DNA from: Rhizaria sp. SCN 62-66
Lineage: Eukaryota > Rhizaria, unplaced
DNA length: 64,000 bases
Assembly (NCBI GenBank): GCA_001724265.1
Contig: MEDY01000086.1
Location: 21,942-85,941 of the forward strand
Direction of reading: 5' to 3'
The notes beneath the pieces were generated by a model. The model made no database searches. It was not told the DNA's origin and was given only the letters and a program-made list of their open reading frames with translations. A program made the position numbers and the translations under genes. Positions 13,201 through 27,200 of the stretch are shown one piece after another. The first letter of the stretch is position 1. Every line of letters starts with the position of its first letter.

Positions 13201-16200
13201 GGCCTACCTCAGCTCCCTGCAGGAGCAGGAGACGTGGCTGCGCGTCACCCAGGCCAAGATCGCGCGCGCAGGCGCCGACCGCAGCGCCGCGGGCCGCCTC
13301 TGCACCGTCGGAGAGAGCCTCGGCAGCGCGATTAGAGCCACTGTGGCCGCGGCGGTCGCGGCGGAGGCGGCGGCAGAGGCTGCTGCTGCGGAGGCCTCGG
13401 CGGCCGAGGCTGCCGCGGCTGACGCGGAGGCAGGAGATGCCGCGACAGGAGCCGATGCTGATGGTGACGGTGGCCTGGTTGACGAAGACGGTGACGACGC
13501 TTGGAGCAAGAGCAATGCTGGCGGCTATGTGACACTCGGTGTTGCCGACCGCGCTATCGGCTACGGTGCGGGCTACAGGGCTCGCGGCAAGGCCAACGAG
13601 AACAACGACGAGGACCAGGGGGATGACGAAGGCGAAGACAACGCAGCTCGGCAGCACCAGCAGCAGCGGCGTCGTGTTCTGCCTCGCTTTACCTCGACTC
13701 CGAAGTCAAGCCGCTCTCGCTTAAACGCGGACAGCAACAACAATGGTAACAACAACGACAACAACACTGCTGCCTCAGCGACGGCGGCTGCGACTGAGAC
13801 CGAGTCGGACGCTAAGGCTTCTCGCAGTCACGACGCACCTGCGAATGCGCAGTCTAAGTACCGCCGTGGCAAAGGTAAGTGGTGGTTCTCACTGCCGCAT
13901 CCAGCTTTCGCACACTACCCGGTGCCCTTTACCGTTGTCGGCGACACTGGCGCAGTAATCAACGCTGCTGCCAACGCCGCCGCAGACGCTGCCGTAGCCG
14001 CCACATTCAACAACAACGTTGATGACGGCAACAACAACGTGACCACCAGTCATAGCAGCGATGTGAACACCAGTGTCCGTATTCCGTCGCTGCCACGTGC
14101 GTTTGCCACTGCCCGCCGTCGCTGCCTCCGCGGCCACTGCGCTGTGCCCACCACACACGCACACCACAGTCGCCACTCAGCCGCGCACCACCACAGGTCT
14201 AGGCAACCGGCGCGCGCCGTGCACTTAGACGGCGGCGCGGTGCAGTACACGGCCTGGCACTCACTGCTGCCGTCCAACGAGAGCGAGCTCGTCCGCCTCG
14301 GCCTCGCGCCGCCGCTGCTGCCGCCAGTTCTGCTGCCGGCGCCCGCGGCAGCGGTGGCGGCGGCCGAGGCGGCGGCCGGCGCGGCGCTGGCTGGCGTCGG
14401 CGTGGACAGCAACGACTGGGAGTATTCGCTGGGTTACGGTGACAGTAACAACGCCAACAGTGCTGCGAACGATGAGGCTGAGGCGGAGGCCGCTGCTGCT
14501 GCCGACGCCGCTGCTGCGCTGAACAACGATGGCGATGACAGTGACGATGATGACAGCGCGTCCGTGGTTGTCTTGGACACAACGGTCGACTCGGTCGCAA
14601 CTCCCGGCGCGGGCACCCGCTCGAAGGCAGCAAAGGTGAGCGTTAACGCGAACCAGACTGCCAGTGCAACTGCGAGTCGCAAGCGTTCCTCGTCAGTCTC
14701 GTCCTCCGCATCCTCGTCCTCCCTCGCTGCCGCCGCCGCCGCTGCCGCTGCCACTGCTGGTCTGGGTACTGGAGTCAACGCCTTGTCCCCCGCCGCGGCC
14801 GCGCGCCGCCGTCGCCGCGCTCTCCTGCGCGGCGCGGAACTGCGGATGTCCGACTTCCCTGTCGCCGCCTGCGCGGGTCTGGCCCCGTACAGTGTGACTG
14901 ACGCGGCCACAGGCCGCCGCTACCGTCACCGCGCCGCGCTGCTGGGCTCTAAGCGCAAGTCGAGCGCCCGCAGCAGCTGTGACAACGGCGAGTGCGACTG
15001 CGAAGGCAACGGGGATGACGATGACGACGATGATGATGACGACGACAGCAACAACAATGTTGCAAGCGCTCTCTTTGCGCTGCCGACGCTGCTCGTCGTC
15101 GCCCGTTTGCGCCACGTGAGCGTCACTCTCCACGACGAGACGACGCGCACGGCGCTGCTGCTGGCGTCTGCGCGCTCGCTCATCGCTGAGGCCGACATGC
15201 GCGACGCGGCCGGGCTGCGCGCGCGATGCTCGCTGTCTGCCGTCGACGTGCTCGACACCAGGGCCACGTCGCGCGCGCTGCGGGCTGCACTCACCGAGGG
15301 CGGCAGCACTCTGGCGGCCATCGTGCGCCGCAACCTCACCGGCGAAACGCACCAGCACCACCCTAGCTACGGCAATAACGGCTCTAGCGCGAATTGCGGC
15401 GGCGATATGGTTGTGGTGGCGCCTGTCAGTGTGCTGTCCCGCAGGTCTCTGGCCGAGGACGGCAGCGCACCGCTGCTTGCGGTGGAAATCTCCCAGCTCA
15501 AGGACAGGCGCGGAGTGCTTACGGTCACTGCCCACGGCGGCCTTCGATCGCGCTCACACGCGAACACCTCTGCGAACACTGGCGAAAGCGACAGCAACGC
15601 TGACTATGACAGCAACTACACGGACGGCGACAACGCCAGTTCCTACAGTGTGAGAAGCACTCGCTCTCACCGCGGCACCGCCTCTGCAACTCGCAGCAGC
15701 GCGGGCAAGCCGCCATGGCAGCAACTGCAGCGGCAGTGGCCGTCGCTGGCGCGTCTCCCTCCGCACGCGGCCCTCCTGCCCGGCGGCCCCCGCGCCGTTG
15801 CCGTGGCCGAGCGGGCGCTGATGGCGTCGTTGTTGCGGCGCGAGCGGGAGGCCGAGCGCGGACTGCTGCTGGAGCACGACATCGCCATCGCCGCACGGCT
15901 GCGGTCACTCAAGTTTACGCTTGACCCCGGGTTTGTGGTCGACTTGGTCAAGTTCGCGAAAACGCTTGCCAGTGTGAATGCAAGCACGAGCAGCGCTGCT
16001 GAGAGCAACTGTGATGCAAGTCGCAGTGATGCTGCAGCGAGCAACGATGCTAGAAATGATAGCAAGAAGGAGACAGGTGAAAATAGCAAGCCTACTCCGG
16101 ATGCTACTACGAACAGTAGTTCGCATGTGTCCGCGTCGCTTATCTCCGCAAAGATCATGCTTAACAACCCGCTTATTCTTATTCCGATCACGAACAGTGG

Positions 16201-19200
16201 TAGCATCAGCAGCTCGACTCCATCTGCTGGCTCCTGCAGCGCAAAGAATGCCACTGTTGCTGACGCTCTGGCAACTGCTGCCTCGGCCGTCGCCGCTGCC
16301 ACTGCCGCTGCTGAAGGCGCGGATGCTAAGAGCTCCCCTGTTGACTCTAATGCAACCACACCTGATGCCGGCGGGAGCACCCCCGGCCCAGGGCAAAGCA
16401 AGCGTTCGTCGTTCGCGAATGCTTACAAGGCCCGCAAGACGCCTCAGACTCCGTCTCAACCTAAGACTCAGTCTCAGACTCCGAATCAGAGTCAAACCCA
16501 GACTCCCGATGCTAATGCTGCTGCACCTGTGGCAAGCTCGGCCTACGAGTACTTTGTTCTCGACTTAGGCAGCTTCGATGTATCCACAACGGCAGTGTTG
16601 TCTCTCAGCAACACGCAGATTCTGCTGCCGCTGCTCTCGGCACCACCTGTGTTCGAGTCCGGCGCTGACTACCTCCTGCCGAATCTCAGCGCGCCCGCCA
16701 GCGGTGGTGCGAGCGTCACTGCTGCAGAAGTCAGCTCCGGTGCCGGCGGTGTGAAGAGCGGACCTAGCAGTCCTGTGGCGACGTCATCGAAGCCATCAAA
16801 GGCTGCGAGTGCTGCCGTTGCCTCGGCTGCGTCCGCTAGCAACAGCAACGACAACAGTGCGATCAGCAACAACAAGTTGTTCACAGCCACAGATGAAAGC
16901 ACGCTCAATGACATCGACGTCATCGACAGTGCGCGTGCCGCTGACACGACGGCCATGAATGACGGCGACGACATCACCGGAGACAGCAACAGCAACGACC
17001 TCGCATTACCTAGTGCGACGATTGCGAGAGACACTAGAGCTGTTGACGTAGAAACGACTCTGCCTGCTGTCGGCCTCAACGATGTCGATACGGCAGCGGC
17101 GGATGGAGATAGCAGCGATCTGCCCGCTGCAGCCACCGCGACGTCGGCAAAGGCGGTGACTGCCACAGTCAACGAGCCCTCTTCATTCCCGCTGCACTCT
17201 CGCGTCCACGGCGTCTACAACACTCTCGCTGCGTCCTCGCTGGCGCCCTCCACAGCGCCGCTGCCCTTCGCCTCCGCAGTAGCGACGCCGTACCAGCTGG
17301 CGACGTGGTGCCCGCCGTTGCTGACCACTGCGCTGGCGCCGCTCATGCGCACGGAAGTGACGGTGAGCGCGCTCAGGGTGACGCATCTAAGGGTGCAGCA
17401 GGAGCGGCTAAGTACCCGCGTGACGCTCACGCCCTTAGAAAACAGCAGCGGCGTCAGTAGCAACAACGCAAGCAACAACCACGCGTATCTGTACTACAAC
17501 GATATTGCGCCGACGAATGTCAGCTCTGTTCTCTTTGCACCGCAATCGCCTTTTGGGCCAGCAAGCGCGGTCTCTGCTGCTGCGAGTAGCAATATTATGC
17601 GGAGCGGCTCGAAGGCACAGCATCAACAGCAGTTAATCCAGCAACAGCAGGCGTTCGGTGCGATGACTCCCTTGCGTACGCATGGTGGCTTAACTTCCGC
17701 CGGCGTCCTCGCCTCTCCCGTCGTGGTCGCTGCCTCTCCGTCAGTGCCCCACTCTCTGATGACGCCTCTCGGCGCCGGGAGCCGCCGCAATAGCACAACT
17801 GCCGGCGGCGGCTTGCCTTTGACTGCAACGCGCCCTCATCCTCCTTCCCGCACTACGACTGCGGCGAGTGGAGCTGCAACGCCGCTGCCGAACAGCAGCG
17901 TCCCGTTCTCGTCCCCCGGTCCTGGCATGCTTTCATCAGGCCACTTAGGCGGATTCGCGCCTATGACGACTCCGCTGCGCTCCTCCGCCTTTGCGCCCGC
18001 ACACAGTGCTGCCACACCGGCGACTGGCACTTCAACTGTTCCTGCAGCCGCGCCTGCAACGCCAGCAGCGTCAGCATCCACGGCGAGTACTGTGAGCAGC
18101 GCAGTGTGCAATAGCACTGAGCCGCTGGTGCCGTACTACCACACGCGCGCCAAGCACCTGATCGAGGAAGTGACCGTGAGCGCGCGCGTCACGACGCCGC
18201 TGTGCCGCGCCGTCACCGCGCGCAGCCCCGCGCTGTCCGTGGCCGCGGCCGTGTCGTCCGTGGCGGTGCTTGTGGACACGGACGACATCAAGACGCTCGC
18301 GGGGATGGTCGTGACCGCGATTGCGCCGATCCTCGCCATTCTTAACGACAACAGCTGCGATGCTTGTAGAGAGCACAGCTATCGTTCTGCGACTGGCGAC
18401 AAAACTACCTGTAGCGAGGAAAGTGCCCCCAGCGATGGTGTTGCCGTGAGCGATAACGAAACTGCGCCTGAGGAGCAGAAGAGCGACGCGGCTAGCGGCG
18501 TAACTTCCGCAAAGCGCAGTTCGGCTGCCGTGGGCGCGGCATCTCTCTGGGGACTGCCTGTGGTTCCGAGCAGCAGCCAGAGCAGCAGCAAAATGTCGCT
18601 GTTCAGCCCCATTCGTAACCGCAGCAACACTAACGCGGCGGATTACTACAGCAGTTATGCTGACATTGCTGAGTCGAAGGACGATCAGTCACTGTACGGC
18701 GATTTAAGTTCCCCGGGCGCGAACGTAAGTACCCAGATCGAGCTTATGTGGATCGGTGACGCTCTCGCGCTCGGGCCTGTCCTTGGGCTTGGACATGGTC
18801 AAAGTTTAAGTACCCCCTTACACGCTGGTAGCTTCTTTCACCGCGCCTCTGGTGCTGCTCCCGATGCGGCACTCACACCAAGTCTTAGTACCTTGCTATC
18901 GTTTGACTTCAACCCCCTCGACTCCGCAGCTGTTCTTGCAGCGGCCTCGGACAACACTGTCCCTAGCACGGCGAATGCGACCGCTGCAGCTACCACTGAC
19001 AGCAAGGACGCCGATTCTGCCGAGAGCGCTGCTGCTGCTTCTGCTGCCGCGACGACTGTGCCTCCTGTGTTGCCGCCCTTGTCACTACTTGCGCAACGGC
19101 CCATGCCGACGCTGTGGCCCTCTCTGCTTCTTACGGCGGCAGCCAACAACAACAACAACAACAACAACAACAGCAGCAACAACAACATGGCTGGCTCCCC

Positions 19201-21174
19201 GGCTGCCGTCTCCTTCGCCGCCGCTGCCTCTGCCGCTGCTGATGGCAGCTTGACTGGCGTTCAGACTGGATTCTTCGCTGACATCGAGACCGAGTCTGGA
19301 CTGGCTGGCTTCAGTTTAGAGACTCGTGACGTTGGCGCTGGTTCTGATAGCGACTCCCGGAGCCACAGCCACAGCTACGGTCACGGCTACTATGGCCGTA
19401 ACGCGGTTGGTGCCGAGGACGGCGGTGATGACAGTGCGAGTGAGTACGACTACGACGAAGACGAGGATGACAGTGACGAGGTTGACGGCGTTGGCTATGT
19501 CAGCGACGGCGACGACAGTGGCAGCGACTATGGAAGCAGTTTTGGCTACAACGGCTACGGGTATCGTTTCGGCTTCAATGGAAGCGAAAGTCAGTTCTAT
19601 GTCGATGGCAATATTAACCACGACTACCAGAATGAGAACACCAATCCCAACGACATTGATGTGTATCTCAGTAGCAGTGACTCTGACAACTACTCTCTGC
19701 ACCACCGCAAGACCGTGGGCAACGACAGTGATGATACCGATAACAACTCGGATGTGCTTAGTCTCAGTCTCGGCAGCAGTGTTGGCAGCGGCAGCATTGG
19801 CAACAACGACGAAAACAACGACTCGGCGCGGGGTGCTTTGAAGTCAGGTCGCGTTGACAACAAGTCAAGCCGTCCTGGATTTGACCGCTATCGCACTGCC
19901 TATGACGGCAGCAACACTGACACTGGTCAACAGCAGAGTCGTTACAACCTCAACGCGGGCGCTGACACCCACTCCGTCACAAACTCCCCCTTCGTCTCGC
20001 CCACCAACGCGGCTGCGACCGCGAGTGCGAACGCGATCGCCAGCAACAGTGCCGCCGCCGCCTCCGCCGCGGCGACGGCCGCGAGCGTCCGCCGCGCCCT
20101 CCGCCGGCGCCGCCGCCGCGTCGCCGCCTCGGTGCTCGGCGCGCGCGAGGAGGCCACTGCGCTGGGCCTCGCGGCCGCCGTGAGCTACGACACTGTCGTC
20201 GCGGCGCGGCAGCTCTACCGCAGCGCAGTGGAAGAGAGCCTCGAGAGGCAGGCCGTGGCCGCGTGGCTGCGCGCACTGGACCTCTCTGCCAGTGTCAGCT
20301 CGGACAGCGGTGCTGCTGCTGCTAACGCCCAGACGGTGGGATCCCCTTCACGGCAGTCGTCGCCTGTCAGCGTGAACGCCAAGACTAGCGTCGACAGCAA
20401 TGCCACGCCTAGTGCCACCGCTAATGCTGCTGCTGCTGCTGCTGCTGCTGCCGTCTCAGCTGTTGTCGCTGCTGCGGTTGGGTCGCGTCAGCAGCACTTA
20501 GACCTGCGCCAGTTGTACTTACAGTCGGAAGAGCGGCTGCTATCTGAGGTCCCGTCGGTGGCGCTCACGGTCACCCTGGCGCGCTTCAGCGTCGAGCTGT
20601 GGGCCGTCAACGTGCCCACGGTCACCGCGCCTGTGCCAGTGTCGCGCTTCAACAGCCAGTACAACGCGCTGGTGCAGGCGCTCTTCACCCCGCCGCCGCT
20701 GCACTTGCTTCCCAACAGCGCCAACTCGACCGCCAGTGCGAACAGTGGCGTCGCTAGTGCTGCGCATGTGAGTGGCAGTCCTTCAGACCCCATGACCCCA
20801 GTTCTGAGCAACACCAGCAGCGTCAGCAACGCCGCTAACGCTGGTGCGAGCGCCGTCGCCGGCTCTGGCGTCAGCGCCGCTGCGGCCGCCGCGTGGCGAG
20901 ACAACCAGCCTTCGCCGCGTCACCGCGAAAACATGCGCAGCATCAGCAGCAGCATCGTTGCTATTAACAACAGCAACAACAGCAAGAGCTCGACGTCGAC
21001 GTCGACGCAAGGCTTGCGTGCGCTGTCGCCGACTTCTGCGTCGAACGGTGGCCAGAGCATTTCACTCCGCGGCTTCACGTTCGGCGGCAACGACAATGCC
21101 GCGACAAACGGCAACGGCCACAATGGTGTCGATAATGGCCGAACGTCGTTCGCAAGAGCTGCCCCTGCGCCCAT

Positions 21175-21210
<36 letters not shown>

Positions 21211-24200
21211 CGGCGTCTCGTCTGCTAGCATTAGCAGTGCGCCAAGTGCGTTCACGTACATGGGCCGTGCTATCACCAACGACCTCGCCGCCTCTCTGTG
21301 GCCCGCTGCACCGCCCTCAAACATCGGCGTCAACGGGAGCTACAACAGCACATCAACGGCCTCTGCGGCGACCACGCTGCCACCTCCTCTGTCGCTACCT
21401 GTGGTGCGCTTCTCCCTCTCCGGTCTGGCCGCCGCTCTCGAAGTTAGGCCGCTGCAGGACACGGTCCTCCTTAAGGCCGAGGTCGCCGCAGTGACCGTGC
21501 GCGACCTGCGGCCCGACTGCTCACACCCGGCGTTCCGCACCATCTTCTCGGTCCAGGACAAGGCGCGCCGCGTCCAGAGGCGCCAGCTGCGGGCACACAG
21601 GAAGCAGCAGCTGCAGCAGGCGCGCTCGAACGCGGCCGCCGCCGCTGCTGCTGCTCGTGCCCACGCCCGCGCGGTCGCTGCTGCTGCAGCGGCCGCCGCA
21701 GCGGCAGCGGCTCACAGTCACCAACGCGGGAGTAAGTGGAGCGGTGTAAGTACTGGCTCGTCGGCCGGAGGTCTAAGTACCTCTGCAGTCGGTGCTCATC
21801 ACCGTCTAAGCGGTGGAATGCCGCACAGCCCTCAGAAGCTCCCCAACCTCATCGACACCCGCAATCACCCCTACAATTTCAGCTTCCCTCCCCCCGAGCA
21901 GCAGCACCAGTTCTCCTAGTACCAGCAACAGATGAGCCAGCAGCTGCTGCACCAGACGCCCTACGACGAGCGCAGCTCCGTCTCGGGTGCCACGTTCCCC
22001 ATCAAGCGCGAATTCGGCATCGCGCTGGCTACCCACCCGCTGCCTTTTTTAGACCGGCCCAAGGACGCCGAGCTGCTCGGCAAGGTGCGCCGTCGCCAGG
22101 CGCGCCGGCTGAGGCAAATCGCGTCCTTTTTCCCCGCCAACGCGCACGCCCGCGGCCACGGCCGCGGGCTCGCTGCGCACAGCAGCCGCAACGCTGGTGA
22201 CGGCGGCAGTGGCGCGCTTGGCGGCGCCTCTGGCACGGGCAAGGCGTTCTTTGCGGCTAAAAACACGTTCTCAGTCGAGGGCGATGGCAATAGCAACGCT
22301 GGCGGCGCTGGTCACGGCCACGGCCACGGTATCGGTCTCGGCGACGGCTCCGACACCGACGCTGCCGCTGCTGCGAACGATCTGTACGGCCAGTACTACG
22401 ACTGCGGCGACGACGACTTTCATCACAACAGCCGCAGCCCCCCGCGCAACTACAGCACGTACTACGCCAACACCGCCGCGAACGCTGGCGTCGCAGTTGG
22501 CGCCCACGGCCACGGCTCCTCGCAGACCAATGCCCGCAGCAAAAGCAGCAACAACCCGTGGGGCGCGGAGGCCGACTTTTTCGGAACCCCTGTCTCCGGC
22601 ACAGGCGCCGCCGCCGCTGCAGCCGCCGCGACGGCGACCGTGATCGCCGCCGCGGCACAGCGGGGGCTGGTGCCGGTCGCCACCGCTACGAGCGGGGCTG
22701 GCGGCGCGAATGTCGGCCGTCGCGGTTCCCGTTCGCTGTGGTCGCCGCATCAATACCAGCGGGCACGGAAGCCGCGGCAGCAACGCCCCAGCCGCAGTCC
22801 CAGTCGCCGCAACAGCCAGTCTCACATCCACGCTCATGGACACGGTGGCGGTGGCGGCAGAGACAGTCTGATGTCTGCGGAGTGGGGCAGCGTCTGGTCC
22901 ATGCAGAGCGACGGCGACCAACACAGCAACCCGGGCGGCAGCGGACGTGGCGGCAGCGACAGCGAGCTGAGCGCTGACCAGGAGGCCGAGGAAGAGGCGG
23001 CCTGGGGCGACGGGTTCAACTTAAGCCGGCTGTGCCGCCACCACGTGTCGTCCGGCAGTGACGCGTCGGACTCTGAGGGCCACGGCAGCAGCAGCGACAG
23101 TGAGAATAGTGGCTGCGACAACGAAGACAGCGACAACGACGACGATGACGACGATGACGGCGACGACGATGACGACGACGCGAGCGCTAGCAATGACAAC
23201 GGTCTCAACATCGCATTTGCCGCTCTGCAAACCGCGCACGCGCGCGCAAAGTCGACCCACACCAGCAGCAGTAGTGGTAGCAATGCCACGACTGCTGCCG
23301 CCGCAGCTGCAGCGGCCGCGGTTGCCTCAGCCGTGTCCGCCGCCGCTGCCGCCGCGTCTGCCGTTACCGGCACTGGCAGTGGCCCTCTTGAACTGGCCTT
23401 CAACCCGTCTAGCTTTGGCCTCGACCCCGCGTCCCTGTCTCTGGCGCTGACGACCGCGGCCACGCACTTCGCCCGCGGCCGCGCATTCGTGCGCGCAGCG
23501 GCGAGGGCCCGCGCTGCGGCGGCCGCGGCAGAGGCCGAGGTCGGCTCCGGCGCCGGCAGTGAAGGCTCTCTGTCATCATTGCCGCACAGCGCCATGGCGG
23601 CGACAGTTGTCTCGGCCATCACCGCGTCGCCGTCGCGCACTAAGCACAACCACGGCCACATGCCTGTCTACGCGCACGCGCACGCCCACGGCCCGAAGCA
23701 CGGTGGCCGGCCGCCGCATCACCCGGCCAGCGGCGTCGGCGCTGGCGCTGGTGCTGCCGTCAGAGCGGGCGCGGGATCGGCCGCGTCTGTCGGCCACGGC
23801 TTTGCTCCTGTGGCTCTCAAGAGGCAGCTGAGTGCTGGGCAGCAGCGCCGCATGAGTGTCACTACTCCAGCTGTTAACTCCGCCTCCGCTGAATCGAACG
23901 CGAACACTGGCGTCGCTAACCTGGGCTGCGAGAGCAGCAACAACAGCAACATCGGCGTGAATGCGATCGCGAGTGCGTCCGTGGCCGAGCCCATCGCGGG
24001 CACTTTGCTGCGCCGCCGTCTCTACAGGGCCCTCTTCGGCCGCTCCCGCACGCACCAGTTTGGCTACTTCGCCGCCCGCAACCACATTGACTACGCGCTG
24101 CACTGTCTCTCCAACAGCAACGCGGCCAGCGCTGGCGTCGGCACGGTGACCGTGCTGAGGCCTGCGCAGCGCCCGTCTCCGCTGCCGCCGCTGCTGCCGG

Positions 24201-27200
24201 TGGCCTCTGTCATTGGATTGATGCCAGTGTGTACCTATTCGACCGGTGGCGCCGTGCACAGTCACTCCCAGGCCCAGCAGCAGCAGCAGCAGGGCTTCTA
24301 TGGCTTTGCGGCGCCGGTGTGTGGTATCGAAGTCAAGCCGGCCCTGTCGGTGTCGCTCGTCACCAAGACTGTGACCCCCGTTGCGCCCTACGACGCTGAC
24401 GTCATCAAGACTCTCAACGCCCTTAGCACGCCTGTGGACAGTCTAAGTGCCCCCTTAGACCGCGCCGCGGCCCCCGCAGAGTCGGCGTGGTTGCACCCAC
24501 TCGCCCCGCTCTCGGGGCTCGCTGCACCGACCCGTCTGCCCGCTGCCCCGGCGCTGCCCCCGCTGGCGGGCCGCGACACGCGCCTCGAGACCACTCTGCG
24601 CACGCCCGCGGTCACGGTCTCGCCCGGCCTCGTCGCCGCGCTGGTTGAGCTCATCGCGGGGCTGCAGTCGAGCGTTGAAGCGGCCGCTGCGGTCGCCACC
24701 AAGGCGCTGTCCACCCCCACTAAGGAGACGGAAGCTAAGTCGCCACAGGGCAGCTCAGGAGTTAAGCCGTCGTCGACCACAGCCTCCGAGTCTGCAGCGG
24801 GGGCGCCGCCTGCGCTCCCCCTGCTGCCTGCGCCGGCGGTCATATCCCCGCCGCTGCCCGTGTCCGTCTCTGGCACGACGGAGATCACACTGCGCCTGCG
24901 CAAGGCGAGGATGACAATTTTTTCAGAACCCTCCGTCCCGCGCTTGCGCGTGCCGCCCCGTGTGTGGCGTGAGATTGCAGTCGCCACGGCCAACGCCGCC
25001 GCCACCGGCGGTCTCAACAGCAGTGTGAACAACGCAAGCGGCAACGCGGGTGTTCTGACACCGAACAGTGGCAATGCTGCGAATCTCATTGCTGGCGCCG
25101 TGCCCAATATCTCGGCCGTCCCAGGCACCCCGCGCGGTGGAGGCCTAACTTCCTTCACTGCCGCTGCGGCGACGCGGCTGGGAACCCCGAAGAATGCGAA
25201 CCGCTTGCATCGAGGCCGGCCCTCATTCTCTGCTGACCCTGCCTCGGTCGCTGCCGCAGCGGCCGCCACTGCTTCCGCCAAGAACAACGCGACCGCGAAC
25301 CAAGCTGCTCCCGGTAAGTTGCCTAACACTGGCTCTGGGTCGAGCTCCAACACCAGCGCCTCTGCTAACAACAGCAATGCCTCAGCCAACCCGACCGCTG
25401 CCGCGAGCGTGTCTGGTGCCGGTCTGTCCAACACTGCGAACGCGCTCGCGGCCGCGCCGTCGCTGCGCACCCTGGCCCTGCTCGCCGCCCCGCCCTCCCG
25501 CCGCCGCCTCCGCGGCCTGTGCCTCGGCCTCTCCGTTGCGGCCACAGTCGCCGTCGCGCCGAGTGGCTCCGTTGCTGTAAGCGGGCGGCTCGCCGGCGCC
25601 CAGCTCTGGCTGTGCCTCAATGGCACCGGCGCGACCGTGAGCAGCGTGATGGGCAGTGCGATCACTAACGCCAGCGCCAGTGCGAATGCCGGTGCGGGCG
25701 CGAATGTGAGCACGAACAAGAGCGGCGCCGGTGTGATTATGCCTCTGTTCGAGACGCCAGTGCAGGTCGCGGTGCAACTCGCACTTACGCCTGAGACTGT
25801 CTCAATCTCCACTAACAACAGCCAAAGCAAGTCTAGTAGCACTGCGCAGAACGGCAGCGCGAACGTAGAGCCCGAACTCCTTGCCTCGGCCATTCTCGCC
25901 ACCGCTGCCGACGCCGCTACTGCAAACGTAGCTGTCAATCCCGAGCTTAACTCTCGCGCCGCACGTGCGAGTGTATCTACCGCAGCTGCGGCCGTCGCGG
26001 CGGGCGTTGCGGTGGGCAACAAAAGCGGGCTGTGCAACTGGCTGGCCGCGACGCCGACACAAGTCGCGGCGCTGCTGCAGGCGCGCGCTGCGCCGCCGCT
26101 GCCGCCCAGACTGCTGCAGCGGCGCGGCATTGTCCTCTGCCACCACAACAACACTACCGCTGCTGATGGTAGTCCTCATGTGAGTGGAAGCAATGACAGC
26201 GGGGCGAAGAACACTGTGAACGCGACGCACGCGCGCGTTGCTGTCTCGACGATCGAGATGTTCGTGTCGTTGCTGCAGCTATCAACAATGATGAAGCTTG
26301 GCGATGCGTACACTTCTGCGCTCGCAGCACAGACGCGGAGCACCAGCAGTGACACTGCTAACGACGATGACAACAAGAACGCGAAGCCGGCGAACAGCGG
26401 CCCCACTGCTAAGGCGACTGTACCTGCTGCAACCGCTGCGACGACGACTGCGGTGGCCGTGAGTACAGCTGCTCCCGAGCCCCCAACCTCTCCCCTGGCT
26501 GGCCTATCTGAGTTTTTCGGGACCGTGGTCGCCAGCCTTGGCGCAGTGCGTATCGTATTCCTGAACGACTCCCCCGGATACCACACGCCTCTGCTCGCGT
26601 TGCGGTTGTCACACACAACGCTCACGCTTGCCGGCGATAAGCCTCCGCAGCCCAAGAGCGCCGCACTAAGTACCCCCTTAGACGGTGTGAGTGCGTTGCG
26701 CGCGCAGCCAGGCCCACTCACTTCAAGTCACACGAGCAGCTACAATAGCAATGACGCCAGTATCAACACGAACGCATTGTCACTGCTGTCTCACTCGAAC
26801 TCGCAGTCGCAGGTGTCTCTGCTGACCTCGTCTGCCGCATCAGTTGTTGCCTCTGCTGTCGCGCTATCGGCCCCTGCCCCCGCAGTGCTGATCCTCGATC
26901 TCCGCTGCGCGCTGGACTGCTTTAACTCCGAGCTCAGCTCCTGGGAGCCCTTCCTCGAGCAGTGGGCGCTCGAGCTCTGCGCCTCCCCGTCCACTCTGCT
27001 CGTCCGCTCAGCGCACCCGCTGCTGCTCACAGTCTCCGCCCCCGCGGTCTCCGCGGCAGCCACGGCCGGCGCGGGACTGGGCCGCACTGTGGCCGTGGCC
27101 GCGGCTGCCGGCGCGCGCGGGCGGGCAATGCGCGCACTGAAGGCATACAGCGCGCACATTAACAACGCTAGTAGCAACGCAAACGCTGTTAATGCTAGCT

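Noticed and set aside
4658-21919. Treating the three plus-strand frames between 3020 and 44950 as separate genes
   Set aside because: They share one frame, are separated only by TAG with no promoter-sized gap, and together carry the ordered domains of one VPS13.
24388-26154. Long minus-strand frame (588 codons) opposite VPS13, and similar long frames on the opposite strand elsewhere
   Set aside because: GC-rich codons and trinucleotide runs keep other frames open. The translations are Ala/Arg/Leu-rich shadows with no recognisable domain.
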